Source: Bacteroides pyogenes_A
GTDB lineage: Bacteria > Bacteroidota > Bacteroidia > Bacteroidales > Bacteroidaceae
Length of the DNA stretch: 64,000 bases
NCBI RefSeq assembly: GCF_048595595.1
Contig: NZ_CP184347.1
Reading direction: 5' to 3' (one strand)
The position numbers and the translations under genes are program-made. Under the pieces are notes generated by a model. That model ran no database searches, was not told where the DNA came from, and worked only from the letters and a program-made list of their open reading frames with translations. Shown piece by piece: positions 1-9,191 of this stretch. How positions within the stretch are numbered: the first letter of the stretch is position 1; the number at the start of each line of letters is the position of its first letter.

Positions 1-2204
1 AATACAACCTGAGCTTATCGGGCGGCAGTGAGAAAGTAACCTACTATAATTCTTTGGGATACTCCAACGAAAACGGTAATGTGCCGGGTGTGAACATGAC
101 ACGTTTCAACCTGACCAGCAAAACATCTTACCAGATAAACAAACTGCTTAAATTCGGTCTTTCGATATTTGCCAACCGCCGGAAAAACCAAAACTTTGTC
201 ACAGACTCGAAAGGACTGGCAAATCCTATTTTTTACTCACGCACCGCCAATCCTTATCTAAGCCCCTATGATGAGAATCATCATTATGTTTACGATTACG
301 ATATAGCATCTAGTGATAAAGCGGATGAAAAGAGAGGCTTCAATATATTTGAAGAACGTGACAATACCAGTAACGAAACAACCGTAACTGCAATCAATTC
401 CATATTCGATGCCGAACTCCGTTTCAACGACCAATGGAAACTTACATCACAGATAGGCTTGCAATGGGACCAATCAGCGCAAGAAAAATATGTGGGAGCA
501 AACACATTTAACATGCGTAACACGCGTGAAAACGGGAAATATGGCGGTGGGAAATATTTATATCCCGAAGGAGGAATGCACTCCTACTCTCATTCCTCAA
601 CTTCCCAAATAACGTGGAAATTGCAAGGAGAATATAAAAATACATTCAAAGACATTCATGATGTGCAAGTAATGGCAGGTTCGGAAATACGTAAGAATTG
701 GTTCGACACACACTCATCCACCGCTTATGGATACGACCCCAAAACGCTTACCAACATCAATATTGTTTTCGAGAATGAAAGTAAAGCTCAAGGAGTAAAG
801 CTACATACTAAGAATTATGTGGAAAACGCATTCGCCTCTTTCTATGCCAACGGATCTTACTCTTTGATGAACCGCTACACCCTCGGCGCCAGCGTGCGTA
901 TGGACGGCTCAGACCTTTTCGGTGTCGACAAGAAATACCGCTACCTGCCTATCTATTCGTTCAGCGGACTATGGAGAGCATCCAACGAAAGCTTTATGCA
1001 ACCGATAAAATGGATAGACAATCTGGCGCTTCGCTTCTCATACGGATTGCAAGGTAACATAGATAAAAGTACTTCACCGTTTTTAGTCGGAGTATACGAA
1101 AAGGCAAGTATCATGCCCGGATACGTCGAAGATATTATTCGTATCAACTCTGCTCCCAACAGTAAACTGCGTTGGGAAAAAACCGCCACATACAATATCG
1201 GATTAGACTTTGCCGTATTGAACCAAGCTGCGAATGTCAGCGTCGATTATTATTATCGAAAAGGAACAGATTTGATCGGCATCAGGATGCTTCCTTTGGA
1301 AAACGGATTCAACAGCATGAACATCAACTGGGCGAGCATGGAGAATAAAGGAATCGAAATTAACCTTCAGACGCGGAACATCACTACCAAGCACTTTTCC
1401 TGGTACACTAATTTCAACTTTGCCTACAATCAAAATAAAGTATTGAAGGTGATGACTCCGGACAACCAGACAATGCCCGGCTTGGAAGGCTATCCGGTAG
1501 GAGCCATATTCGCATTGAAGACAAAAGGTATCGATCCTGAAAACGGACGAATCAAGATTATAGGAAAAGACGGTAAAGAAACAACGTTGGAAGCATTGTA
1601 TAAAATGACAGATGAATCAGGAATAGGTTTTTGGGGACCAAATGTAAATCCTAAAGAGGAAAGAGAGTTTTACAGCTACATGGGAACGTCCGATGCCCCC
1701 TACTCGGGAGGATTTATGAATACTTTCAGTTATCGTAACTGGGAGCTGAATGTAAACTTCGCATACAATTTGGGAGCACATGTAAAAACTGCGCCCACAT
1801 ATAGTTTGACCGACTATGATCCGGGACGGAATACGAATCGGGATATCCTGAACAGATGGACACCTGAGAATAAAGAGGGAAGCTTTCCCGCTCTCATCAC
1901 ACGTAATAACTTCCCTGCCGATTACTCATTATTGAATAGCCGCTCGGAAGTAGCAAGAGCATTGGATATTTGGGTAAAACCACTCAGCTATGTACGATTG
2001 CAAAACATACGTCTGGCTTATCGCTTGCCGGCCGAGTGGCTTCGTTACATTCGTCTGAACGGAGCTACCGTAGGATTGGAAGCACGTAACGTATGTGTGT
2101 TCGGTTCGAGCTATAAGAATTACCTCGACCCCGAATCGATGAGCAATATTTATGCGACGCCTATACCGCGTTCATTCACATTCAATCTAAATTTGAATTT
2201 CTAA
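1..2204 (+). CDS. SusC/RagA-family TonB-dependent outer membrane receptor, 5' truncated by window edge
   Basis: C-terminal 733 residues of a SusC-type receptor; the frame is open from base 3, so the gene begins outside the window and the first in-frame TTG at 54 is not its start. The visible part is the beta-barrel: aromatic-rich alternating strands, SusC-like stretches such as SGGSEKVTYYNSLGY near the left edge and NIRLAYRLP near the end, and a C-terminal strand ending in F (FNLNLNF). SusC proteins import oligosaccharides or peptides across the outer membrane with energy from TonB. The stop is 12 bases before the susD-type gene, the normal susC-susD order. The substrate cannot be told, since the rest of the locus is off the left edge. 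Confidence 0.95.
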   Translation, partial: YNLSLSGGSEKVTYYNSLGYSNENGNVPGVNMTRFNLTSKTSYQINKLLKFGLSIFANRRKNQNFVTDSKGLANPIFYSRTANPYLSPYDENHHYVYDYDIASSDKADEKRGFNIFEERDNTSNETTVTAINSIFDAELRFNDQWKLTSQIGLQWDQSAQEKYVGANTFNMRNTRENGKYGGGKYLYPEGGMHSYSHSSTSQITWKLQGEYKNTFKDIHDVQVMAGSEIRKNWFDTHSSTAYGYDPKTLTNINIVFENESKAQGVKLHTKNYVENAFASFYANGSYSLMNRYTLGASVRMDGSDLFGVDKKYRYLPIYSFSGLWRASNESFMQPIKWIDNLALRFSYGLQGNIDKSTSPFLVGVYEKASIMPGYVEDIIRINSAPNSKLRWEKTATYNIGLDFAVLNQAANVSVDYYYRKGTDLIGIRMLPLENGFNSMNINWASMENKGIEINLQTRNITTKHFSWYTNFNFAYNQNKVLKVMTPDNQTMPGLEGYPVGAIFALKTKGIDPENGRIKIIGKDGKETTLEALYKMTDESGIGFWGPNVNPKEEREFYSYMGTSDAPYSGGFMNTFSYRNWELNVNFAYNLGAHVKTAPTYSLTDYDPGRNTNRDILNRWTPENKEGSFPALITRNNFPADYSLLNSRSEVARALDIWVKPLSYVRLQNIRLAYRLPAEWLRYIRLNGATVGLEARNVCVFGSSYKNYLDPESMSNIYATPIPRSFTFNLNLNF

Positions 2205-2216
2205 ACAACAAACATC

Positions 2217-3563
2217 ATGAAAGTAACTAAATATACCACACTCGCCTTTACGATGGCAGGATGTCTTCTGCTTTCGTCTTGCGACAGCTTTCTGGACATT
2301 CAACCCGTAGGAAAAGTAATTCCGAATACGTTGTCCGAATACCGGTCTCTGCTAACCAAAGCCTATCAGCAACCCTTCAATGACAGAGCCATATGCGATA
2401 TGCGCACGAACGATGTGATTATAAAAGACGACAACCACGAGCAAGGCGTTTATGGCGAAATTGAAAGATGGAATGACGGATCGTTCAAAACATCCACTTA
2501 TTCTTTCAACTGGGAGGTTTATTACTTCATTATATATTACGCCAACGCCATCATCGACAATAAAAGCAAAATTAAAGAAGGCAGCCGGGAGGAAATAGAT
2601 CAGCTCGTGGGAGAAGCTTATTTCTTAAGAGGCTATATCCATTTTATATTGGTGAATCTCTACGGAGAACCGTATGGTAAAAAAGGGGCCCCTCAAAAAA
2701 AAGCCATTCCTCTAAAGCTGGACTTAGATTTGGAAGCCATTCCCACACGAAACACTGTAGAGGAAATCTACACAGCTATTTTGGATGATATTGCAAAAGC
2801 CCGTACTTTGATAAATAAAGAGACGTGGGAAGAAAGATATCTCTACCGCTTCTCTGTCATAGCTGCAGATGCTTTTGCTTCACGCGTGCATTTATACATG
2901 GGAGAGTGGGAAGAGGCATATGCGGAGGCGGAAAATGTTTTGGCAAAGAAATCGTCTCTGGAAAACATGAACCAAGCCGACAGTAAAATGCCTAACGAGT
3001 ACCAGTCGGTCGAAATCATCAACGCATACGAACAAATTCAGTCTTCTTCTACACAAAGAGCCTGCTGGGCAGGGGAAGAACTGCGCAAAACATACGACAC
3101 AGCCAATGACTTACGGCTGAAAAAATACTTCGGAGAGCCGAACAAAGACGGGAAATACTCCATCGCCAAAGCAGATGGAAGCTCCAAATACCGTTGTTCC
3201 TTCCGCACCGGAGAGATTTACCTGAACGCAGCCGAAGCTGCGGCCCGGTTGAACAAACTGCCGGAGGCCCGCAAGCGGTTGTTGCAACTGATGGAGAAGC
3301 GTTATACGCCGGAAGGATATGCACAGAAAAAGAAAGCTGTGGATGGAATGCAACAAGACGGGCTGATAAAAGAAATCCTGGAAGAGCGTGCCCGCGAATT
3401 GGCCTTCGAAGGACACCGATGGTTCGACTTACGCCGCACCACCCGCCCCAAGATGGAAAAAACGCTGGAGGGCAAGAAGTTTGTATTGCAACAAGACGAT
3501 CCGCGCTACACGCTGCGTATTCCTGTGCCGGCAACCGAAGCCAATCCGGGATTGCTGAACTGA
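2217..3563 (+). CDS. SusD/RagB-family nutrient-binding outer membrane lipoprotein
   Basis: 448 residues, at the short end for the family (usually 450-650). The N-terminus is a lipoprotein signal with the lipobox LLLSSC and then DSFLDIQPVG, a typical SusD opening. The body is alpha-helical TPR-like (ANAIIDNKSKI, GEAYFLRGYIHF), and the C-terminal EERARELAFEGHRWFDLRR is a SusD hallmark. It would cap the SusC channel at the cell surface and bind the ligand. It starts 12 bases after susC and surely shares its transcript. A hairpin at 3609-3638 closes the operon. No glycoside hydrolase follows, so the catalytic genes must lie upstream. Confidence 0.95.
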   Translation: MKVTKYTTLAFTMAGCLLLSSCDSFLDIQPVGKVIPNTLSEYRSLLTKAYQQPFNDRAICDMRTNDVIIKDDNHEQGVYGEIERWNDGSFKTSTYSFNWEVYYFIIYYANAIIDNKSKIKEGSREEIDQLVGEAYFLRGYIHFILVNLYGEPYGKKGAPQKKAIPLKLDLDLEAIPTRNTVEEIYTAILDDIAKARTLINKETWEERYLYRFSVIAADAFASRVHLYMGEWEEAYAEAENVLAKKSSLENMNQADSKMPNEYQSVEIINAYEQIQSSSTQRACWAGEELRKTYDTANDLRLKKYFGEPNKDGKYSIAKADGSSKYRCSFRTGEIYLNAAEAAARLNKLPEARKRLLQLMEKRYTPEGYAQKKKAVDGMQQDGLIKEILEERARELAFEGHRWFDLRRTTRPKMEKTLEGKKFVLQQDDPRYTLRIPVPATEANPGLLN

Positions 3564-3608
3564 TTTCCGGAAAAGACAGCCATAAAAAACAACATTCTGT
3601 TGTTAAAC

Positions 3609-3638
3609 ATCCCCTTACGAGCAACAACGTAAGGGGAT
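3609..3638 (+). terminator. Hairpin terminator after the susCD genes
   Basis: Perfect 11-bp stem, ATCCCCTTACG at 3609-3619 against its complement at 3628-3638, 8-base loop, then TCTTTG. It lies between the susD-type gene and alanine dehydrogenase. Confidence 0.75.
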
Positions 3639-3680
3639 TCTTTGTAATTTCGGGCATGTTTAACCTTAAAATGTAACAAT

Positions 3681-4787
3681 ATGATTATCGGAGTACCTAA
3701 AGAGATTAAGAACAATGAGAATCGGGTGGGCATGACACCTTCCGGAACAGCAGAGTTAGTGAAAAGAGGACATCAGGTTTACATCCAGCACACTGCGGGA
3801 ATCAACAGCGGTTTCCCGGATGAAGCGTACGAGGCCGTGGGCGCTAAAATTTTACCGACCATAGAAGATGTATATGCCACCGCAGACATGATTGTAAAAG
3901 TAAAGGAACCTATCGCACCCGAGTACAACCTGATTAGAAAAGGGCAATTGCTGTTTACTTATTTTCATTTTGCTTCCGATAAAGAACTGACATTGGCGAT
4001 GATCGCCAACAAATCTATTTGCTTGGCATACGAAACGGTGGAAAATCCGGACCGTTCGCTGCCTTTGCTGATTCCGATGAGCGAAGTGGCGGGACGGATG
4101 TCCGTACAAGAAGGTGCGCGCTTTTTGGAAAAGCCGCAGGGCGGAAAAGGAATTTTGCTGGGCGGAGTACCCGGAGTGAAGCCCGCCAAAGTACTCGTCC
4201 TCGGCGGAGGAATAGTAGGAACCAATGCGGCACAGATGGCGGCAGGAATGGGCGCCGACGTAACTATCGCCGATGTGAATCTGGCACGCCTGCGCTACCT
4301 GAGCGAAGTATTGCCTAAGAACGTAAAAACTTTATATTCTTCTGAATTAAGAATTAAGAAAGAGTTGCCGGATGTCGATCTGATTATCGGTTCCGTCCTG
4401 ATTCCCGGAGACAAGGCCCCGCACTTGATCACGAGATCCATGTTGTCGATGTTGCAACCCGGCACAGTGCTTGTCGACGTGGCAATAGACCAAGGCGGAT
4501 GTTTCGAGACCTCCCACCCTACCACGCACAGCGAACCGACTTATGTCGTAGACGGAATCGTGCATTATGCGGTTGCCAATATTCCGGGAGCCGTACCTTA
4601 CACTTCCACCCTGGCACTGACCAATGCCACGCTTCCGTACGTCATCGCTTTGGCTAACAAGGGTTGGGAAAAAGCTTGCAAAGAAATTCCGTCCCTGCAA
4701 CCGGGATTGAACATCGTGGAAGGCAAAGTGACGTACAAGGCCGTAGCAGACGTGTTCGGGTTAAGATATGAACCTGTTTTCTTATAA
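3681..4787 (+). CDS. ald: Alanine dehydrogenase
   Basis: 368 residues, normal for the family (about 370). Oxidatively deaminates L-alanine to pyruvate and ammonia with NAD in the cytosol; it can also run in the aminating direction. The start MIIGVPKEIKNNENRVGMTP is diagnostic of the AlaDH/PNT N-terminal domain. The NAD-binding Rossmann motif VLVLGGGIVGTNAA lies near residues 172-185, and VDVAIDQGGCFETSHPTTH near 260 is the conserved catalytic-region motif. It stands alone between a terminator upstream and a long hairpin downstream; no clear TAnnTTTG box was found in front of it. The closest alternative, PntA, is ruled out by length and by the C-terminal sequence. Confidence 0.95.
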   Translation: MIIGVPKEIKNNENRVGMTPSGTAELVKRGHQVYIQHTAGINSGFPDEAYEAVGAKILPTIEDVYATADMIVKVKEPIAPEYNLIRKGQLLFTYFHFASDKELTLAMIANKSICLAYETVENPDRSLPLLIPMSEVAGRMSVQEGARFLEKPQGGKGILLGGVPGVKPAKVLVLGGGIVGTNAAQMAAGMGADVTIADVNLARLRYLSEVLPKNVKTLYSSELRIKKELPDVDLIIGSVLIPGDKAPHLITRSMLSMLQPGTVLVDVAIDQGGCFETSHPTTHSEPTYVVDGIVHYAVANIPGAVPYTSTLALTNATLPYVIALANKGWEKACKEIPSLQPGLNIVEGKVTYKAVADVFGLRYEPVFL

Positions 4788-4825
4788 GGCAGCATTGTAA
4801 ATAACTCTTCGATTGCCGCCCTTTT

Positions 4826-4880
4826 CCCTTTCACCTCATTCTTACGATGCACCGGATGCTTCGGAAAAGAGGTGAAAGGG
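4826..4880. terminator. Large hairpin between convergent genes
   Basis: CCCTTTCACCTC at 4826-4837 pairs perfectly with 4869-4880, followed on the + strand by GCTTTTTC. The 31-base loop can fold further. It fits a terminator for alanine dehydrogenase. Confidence 0.6.
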
Positions 4881-4984
4881 GCTTTTTCAAATCGGAACTT
4901 TCTCCCTTTTCTTTCATTATCTCCTACGCCACGATCGATGTAAATGGGTGTTCATGCAGCACGAACGGAGCAAAAAAAAACAAT

Positions 4985-5083
4985 GGAATGTTTGAAAAAA
5001 AAGCCCGCGGGCTTTAAAAAAAAGGCGGCGGGCTTTGAAAAAAACACGGCGGGCTTTGAAATCAAAGGCGGCGGGCTTTTTTG
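4985..5083. repeat. GC-rich tandem array, 21-22 bp period
   Basis: The 358-base gap between ald and the convergent flavoprotein gene holds about four units built on GGCGGGCTTTGAAA. The CGGGCT core recurs at 5008, 5029, 5050 and 5072 (steps 21, 21, 22). AAAGCCCGCGGGCTTT at 5000-5015 is a perfect palindrome flanked by A and T runs, so the array may also end transcription on both strands. Almost the same sequence occurs at 20850-20935. No plausible gene here. Confidence 0.85.
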
Positions 5084-5145
5084 TGAAAGAATATAAAGGT
5101 ATTTTCAAACGCCTGCTGAAAAGAGGAAGGCGCTTATATGCACAA

Positions 5146-6081
5146 TCAGAAATAAGTCTTTGCTACAGCTTGCCGGTAAGCTTCCAACAGGTCTTTCATC
5201 ACCTCGCTTGCAGACTCGCGACGGGAAACAAGAGCAGCAACCTGCCCTATCTCCAACTCTCCCTGCTCCAGATCGCCTTCAAAGATTCCTCTTTTCGCAC
5301 GCCCTTTGCCGAGCAGCACACGCAATTCTTCGACGGAAGCTCCGCGGCTTTCCGCCTCTTCCACTGCATCGCGGAAAGCATTCTTTACCAGACGCACAGG
5401 GCTCAGCTTTTTCAGCAGCAATTTCGTATCTCCTTCACCTAACCCCAGACAAAGCGACTTAAACTCTTCGCTTGCCGAACTCTCATCGGTCAGGGCGAAA
5501 CGCGTACCGATCTGAACGCCTTCGGCGCCCAGCACCATAGCCGCCAGCATGCTTTCTCCGGTAGCTATGCCTCCGGCTGCAATCAAAGGCAGTGTGGTTG
5601 CCCTGCGCACCGAAGGTATAAGGCAAAGCGTAGTGGTTTCTTCGCGCCCGTTGTGTCCTCCGGCCTCAAAACCTTCGGCTACTACGGCATCTACACCCGC
5701 TTCTTCACATTTCACGGCAAAACGCGAAGAAGATACGACGTGAACCACCGTGACGCCCCGTTCTTTCAGCCAAGAAGTCCACGTCTTCGGGTTTCCGGCA
5801 GAAGTAAAAACAATTTTCACTTTCTCCTCCACCACGATATCCATGATCTCTTCAATCTGAGGATACATCAAAGGAATGTTCACACCGAACGGCCGGTCGG
5901 TAGCCGCCCGGCATTTGCGGATATGTTCGCGAAGGGTTTCCGGATGCATGGAACCGGCTCCGATAAGCCCCAGTCCGCCGGCATTGCTCACCGCAGAAGC
6001 CAGCCGCCAACCGCTGCACCAAACCATACCCGCCTGCACAACGGGATATTGGATGCCGAAAAGAGAAGTAATTCTGTTCAT
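5146..6081 (-). CDS. FMN-dependent nitronate monooxygenase / FabK-type enoyl-ACP reductase family protein
   Basis: 311 residues from the ATG at 6081 (MNRITSLFGIQYPVVQAGM); a longer frame reaches 6177 but its extra N-terminus resembles nothing in the family, and a second ATG sits one codon upstream at 6084. TIM-barrel flavoprotein: QAGMVWCSGWRLA near the N-terminus, FTSAGNPKTW in the middle, and the family signature AEGFEAGGHNGRE followed by PLIAAGGIATG (FMN phosphate site) and GAEGVQIGTRF. Members either oxidise alkyl nitronates or reduce enoyl-ACP in fatty acid synthesis. The sequence alone does not separate the two; FabK-like function is plausible in Bacteroidales. Single gene, convergent with ald. 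Confidence 0.85.
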   Translation of the reverse strand: MNRITSLFGIQYPVVQAGMVWCSGWRLASAVSNAGGLGLIGAGSMHPETLREHIRKCRAATDRPFGVNIPLMYPQIEEIMDIVVEEKVKIVFTSAGNPKTWTSWLKERGVTVVHVVSSSRFAVKCEEAGVDAVVAEGFEAGGHNGREETTTLCLIPSVRRATTLPLIAAGGIATGESMLAAMVLGAEGVQIGTRFALTDESSASEEFKSLCLGLGEGDTKLLLKKLSPVRLVKNAFRDAVEEAESRGASVEELRVLLGKGRAKRGIFEGDLEQGELEIGQVAALVSRRESASEVMKDLLEAYRQAVAKTYF

Positions 6082-6254
6082 CATGATATCATATTGCAAA
6101 CAAGTTCTGAATGTATAACGCTTTCGGCAAATAATCTGTTCAGCAAAAAGCGTCGGGCTTACACGTATCGGCAACAAGCTGCATGAATTCCATCAAACAT
6201 TCCGTCGGTCACGAGATTTTTGCCGGAGAACGCATGCCATACCGCCGCGCCCCC

Positions 6255-6905
6255 TCAAGGAACAATCTGTTGAACGGGAGCATTGATCGATATTGTTACA
6301 GAATCGCCATAAGTTTTCAGAACTTCGAGCGTGCGCGCGCGGCGTTTCTTACCCTTCCGGTCCCAGAAATCTTTGGTGAAAACCAACATCAGATCGAGAC
6401 CGCCGATCGCCACCCCCGCCGCTCCGTAGCAGTGCACAGCCACATGCGGAGGAACGAAGTCGGCGCCTCTTTGCAGAGTTCCCCTGCCCGTGACGCCTTT
6501 CCCTAAGTTTATGGTGTTGGGTGTATAACCGGTACGGGCGTATAAGTGAGAAAAGGGATCTCCCCGCCAAGTATCTTTGGTTACCCGGATTTTCTTCCGA
6601 AACACCGGATCCCAATCATAGCGCGTAGTAGGCGTATAGGGCATTAAGCTGAACACAGGGACGGCTTTGGGCAACACAGACGGAAGCGACTCGTCGGGAG
6701 ACAGCCATCTTTTTTCTTCCGAGATGCGAGGGTCGGCCGTACCGACCGAAAAGTCGATAGTCTGAAGAGCCTTCCGGTTCAGACGCAACTCCCCGTCGGC
6801 TTCGAGCATTTTCCGCAATTTCACCGAATCCTGCTTCGACCATTGGGCATAGCATCCCCCTGCCGACAGTAAAAACACTGCCGATATAAGCCATCCCGTT
6901 CTCAT
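6255..6905 (-). CDS. Secreted protein of a Bacteroides-specific family (DUF4858-like)
   Basis: 216 residues with a signal peptide (MRTGWLISAVFLLSAGGCYAQ); the Cys before the AQ site could also make it a lipoprotein. The body has no catalytic motif I recognise. Features visible: a proline/tryptophan-rich centre (TPTTRYDWDPVFRKKI), a glycine-rich segment (CYGAAGVAIGGLDLMLVF) that could be a hydrophobic helix or strand, and a basic RKGKKRRART stretch. It is the last gene of an ECF sigma operon (sigma, anti-sigma/barrel, small lipoprotein, this gene), which I recall as a conserved arrangement in Bacteroides; the DUF name is from memory and should be taken as tentative. Confidence 0.7.
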   Translation of the reverse strand: MRTGWLISAVFLLSAGGCYAQWSKQDSVKLRKMLEADGELRLNRKALQTIDFSVGTADPRISEEKRWLSPDESLPSVLPKAVPVFSLMPYTPTTRYDWDPVFRKKIRVTKDTWRGDPFSHLYARTGYTPNTINLGKGVTGRGTLQRGADFVPPHVAVHCYGAAGVAIGGLDLMLVFTKDFWDRKGKKRRARTLEVLKTYGDSVTISINAPVQQIVP

Positions 6906-6943
6906 TCTCTGTTGTTATTTGCCTGCCGGATGCTTTTGTTTAT

Positions 6944-7468
6944 TTACCACCATCTGTAACCCGTGCCGCAGAGAGGTTCGTCATAACACGGATCGATGCT
7001 CCATCTGGTTCTAGGGTATTTCCGTTCCTCCCACCAACGGCGGTAACAGGCCGCCGCATCGAGTACTTCCTCGTCCGTCAAAAAATAAATCGGTTCGTAA
7101 TTTTCGGCATTCGCCAACACCATTTTGCATCCTAATGACGGAGGCGTACCCTGGCGTATGTATTCTATCGTCCAGAGCATACATTCTCCCAAACGGATTT
7201 TCCCGTTGTTCATATTATAGACCGACGGGAAAGAGGGAATAATAGTGAGGTCTTCGGCATATTTCAGCAAATCGGGGATATCCTTCTCGGCAAAATGAGG
7301 AACCTCTACGACTCCTTTTTCATTCTGCATCTTATACTTGCCCGCTTTCAGTTGCTTTACGAAAACCGAAACATCGGGATTGTTCTGATCCATCTCTTTG
7401 CCGTTGCACCCGGTAAAGGAAACAAGCGCGGCAACAGCCATCCATAATATCATTAATGTCTTTTTCAT
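6944..7468 (-). CDS. Small Cys/Trp-rich lipoprotein of an ECF operon (DUF4943-like)
   Basis: 174 residues with a lipoprotein signal (lipobox ALVSFTGC, lipidated Cys near 21). The mature part is acidic to neutral and ends in an aromatic, Cys-containing tail (CYRRWWEERKYPRTRW, then CYDEPLCGTGYRWW), suggesting a disulfide-stabilised periplasmic or surface domain. Third gene of the sigma operon: it follows the anti-sigma/barrel gene after 12 bases and precedes the 216-residue secreted gene by 38. Function unknown; the position suggests it is a target or helper of the envelope response run by the adjacent sigma factor. Family name from memory. Confidence 0.7.
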   Translation of the reverse strand: MKKTLMILWMAVAALVSFTGCNGKEMDQNNPDVSVFVKQLKAGKYKMQNEKGVVEVPHFAEKDIPDLLKYAEDLTIIPSFPSVYNMNNGKIRLGECMLWTIEYIRQGTPPSLGCKMVLANAENYEPIYFLTDEEVLDAAACYRRWWEERKYPRTRWSIDPCYDEPLCGTGYRWW

Positions 7469-7480
7469 TGCAGCAGATAG

Positions 7481-8536
7481 TTAGTAAGTCATGCGGAGTC
7501 CGCAAAGCAAATTTAAGTTAGTAGGCCGTTTCGTACGGACTGTAGCCAGTTGCGAATCAGTCTTGAAATGGTGAGAGATGCCGGGTTCGGCAAAAACAGC
7601 CAGTCTGTCGGTAAGTTTGTAACGGACACCTGCGGCGGCAGTCAAAGCGAGTTGCACGGGTTCTTCCTTAAAACTGTTGTCGGGCGCGCCCGACACGCAT
7701 TTATCCGCCACTCCGCCTACGGTAGCGTAAATATCCCATTTTTTTGTTTCCGCCAACATCACATTCATTTTTACAGGAATGCCTATATAATGTAGTTTCC
7801 GTCCTTCCGAACGCAAGTTCGAATAAAGCAACCCGGTTTCTATGCCCAAGCGTCCGTTCAGCATACGCTCTACTGTCACCCCGCCCGAAAGAGGCATTTT
7901 ATAGGTTCCACCATCTGCCGGAAGCGCTGTGCCGCCTTGTATTTTTACCGCCCAACGATGTTTCTTTTCGCTCCGGGCATTTGATGGAGCACAGGCAACG
8001 CTCTCCTCGTAAACGGGAACCGGATCGGCATTCACATTGGCTGCTTTCCAATATCCGTCGTGCGATTGCCCGGTTCTTTCACCCTCCTGCCTTACAGCAG
8101 CAGAAGCCGAAATAGAAATGGAAACAGACAAAGTGATGGAGACGGAATCCGGGTCTTCGTCGTTTGCATACTGCGGAAGCATGCCGTACGATTTCGGAGC
8201 CTGCTTCGACAATATCGGCTTTGCCGGTTGAGGAAGCCGTTTGACACGGATACCGTCTCCATCGGGTATGCCTTCGCGGGAAGCGACTATCTGCGTGAAC
8301 GCCTCACTTATTTCCTCTTTGGGAGAGAAGAACCAGACCACCGCCGTCGACGCGGCCAATACCAGCAGCACAGAAGCTGCCGCCGCCACACGGAAAAACA
8401 GCAACCGGCGGCGTTGCTGCCCGGCCACAAGAATGTCCTGTTGCAGCTTTTCCCAGAATCCGTCGCGCACTGTCAGTCCGGTGTCCCCAAGACGTGTACG
8501 GAACAGATCGGTTATTCCATCATTTTCTTTCTTCAT
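7481..8536 (-). CDS. Anti-sigma-like membrane protein with C-terminal beta-barrel-like domain
   Basis: 351 residues in two parts. Residues 1-45 are charged and probably cytoplasmic (TDLFRTRLGDTGLTVRDGFW), followed by a membrane helix at about 45-70 (RVAAAASVLLVLAASTAVVW), as in single-pass anti-sigma factors. After a 110-residue polar linker rich in Ser, Pro and Val, the last 160 residues look like a PorT-type outer membrane barrel: WAVKIQGGTALPADG, GVTVERMLNGRLGIETGLLY, LAVFAEPGISHHF, ending NLLCGLRMTY. Its start codon overlaps the sigma factor gene by 17 bases, which supports a sigma/anti-sigma pair. Having an inner-membrane anchor and a barrel in one chain is odd but seems to recur in Bacteroides. 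Confidence 0.8.
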   Translation of the reverse strand: MKKENDGITDLFRTRLGDTGLTVRDGFWEKLQQDILVAGQQRRRLLFFRVAAAASVLLVLAASTAVVWFFSPKEEISEAFTQIVASREGIPDGDGIRVKRLPQPAKPILSKQAPKSYGMLPQYANDEDPDSVSITLSVSISISASAAVRQEGERTGQSHDGYWKAANVNADPVPVYEESVACAPSNARSEKKHRWAVKIQGGTALPADGGTYKMPLSGGVTVERMLNGRLGIETGLLYSNLRSEGRKLHYIGIPVKMNVMLAETKKWDIYATVGGVADKCVSGAPDNSFKEEPVQLALTAAAGVRYKLTDRLAVFAEPGISHHFKTDSQLATVRTKRPTNLNLLCGLRMTY

Positions 8537-9125
8537 GCTTTGTGTACTCTTTAATTCTTTTTGCCAACAAACACTTTGCCCGATGCAATTGCGAGGTAGA
8601 CGAATGCTCTTTGATACGAAGCATGGCTGCTATCTCTTTGTGAGACCTTTCTTCAAATACATAAAGATTGAATACAGTGCGGCAACCATCCGGCAATTCG
8701 GCGATAAAAGCCATCAATTGCTCTTCGGAGATCTCCTCTCCCCTCATATCCGGCAAGTCCGGAACTTCGGGAAGCTGCTCTTCATGCACTACCAACCGGC
8801 TCATCTTTTTTTCCCGCCTCAGATAGTCGATCGATTGAGTCACCATCACCCGTGTAATCCATGTAGTGAGGGAAGAATCGCCTCTGAACGAAAAATTGGT
8901 AAAGATCTTGATGAAAGCGTCGTGCAATACATCGTGCGCCGCATCCATATCGCCCGTATAGCGGAAACATACCGCCAGCATCCGTTGAGCATAGAGAGTA
9001 TAAAGTTGTTTGCGGGCCGAATCGCTTCCCGCCCGACAGCCCTTTATAAGTTCTATCTCGTTTTCCAAAGCCAAATGTCTTTTTAAATCGAACGTATGTA
9101 TGCGCCCTTTATCCTTTAGACGCAA
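8520..9125 (-). CDS. ECF-family RNA polymerase sigma factor
   Basis: 201 residues. Region 2 is clear (ARKQLYTLYAQRMLAVCFRY, then DMDAAHDVLHDAFIKIFTNF and TWITRVMVTQSIDYLRR), and region 4 has the helix-turn-helix FEERSHKEIAAMLRIKEHSS followed by LHRAKCLLAKRIKEY. The linker contains an acidic VPDLPDMRGEEISEEQ. The first 20 residues fit the family poorly; a TTG codon at ENEIELIKG would give a more usual N-terminus, so the start is uncertain. First gene of a four-gene operon; its last 17 bases overlap the anti-sigma gene. It probably senses an envelope cue through that protein. Confidence 0.92.
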   Translation of the reverse strand: MRLKDKGRIHTFDLKRHLALENEIELIKGCRAGSDSARKQLYTLYAQRMLAVCFRYTGDMDAAHDVLHDAFIKIFTNFSFRGDSSLTTWITRVMVTQSIDYLRREKKMSRLVVHEEQLPEVPDLPDMRGEEISEEQLMAFIAELPDGCRTVFNLYVFEERSHKEIAAMLRIKEHSSTSQLHRAKCLLAKRIKEYTKHEERK

Positions 9126-9191
9126 AAGAATGAAGAGTGCTGCAAGAGTATCTGCTAAAAGAAGTTAACGAAGCAGAAGAAAATCACATCA

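Noticed and set aside
3049..3657. 202-codon frame antisense to the susD-type gene
   Set aside because: Cys/Trp/Leu-rich nonsense composition; overlaps a certain gene.
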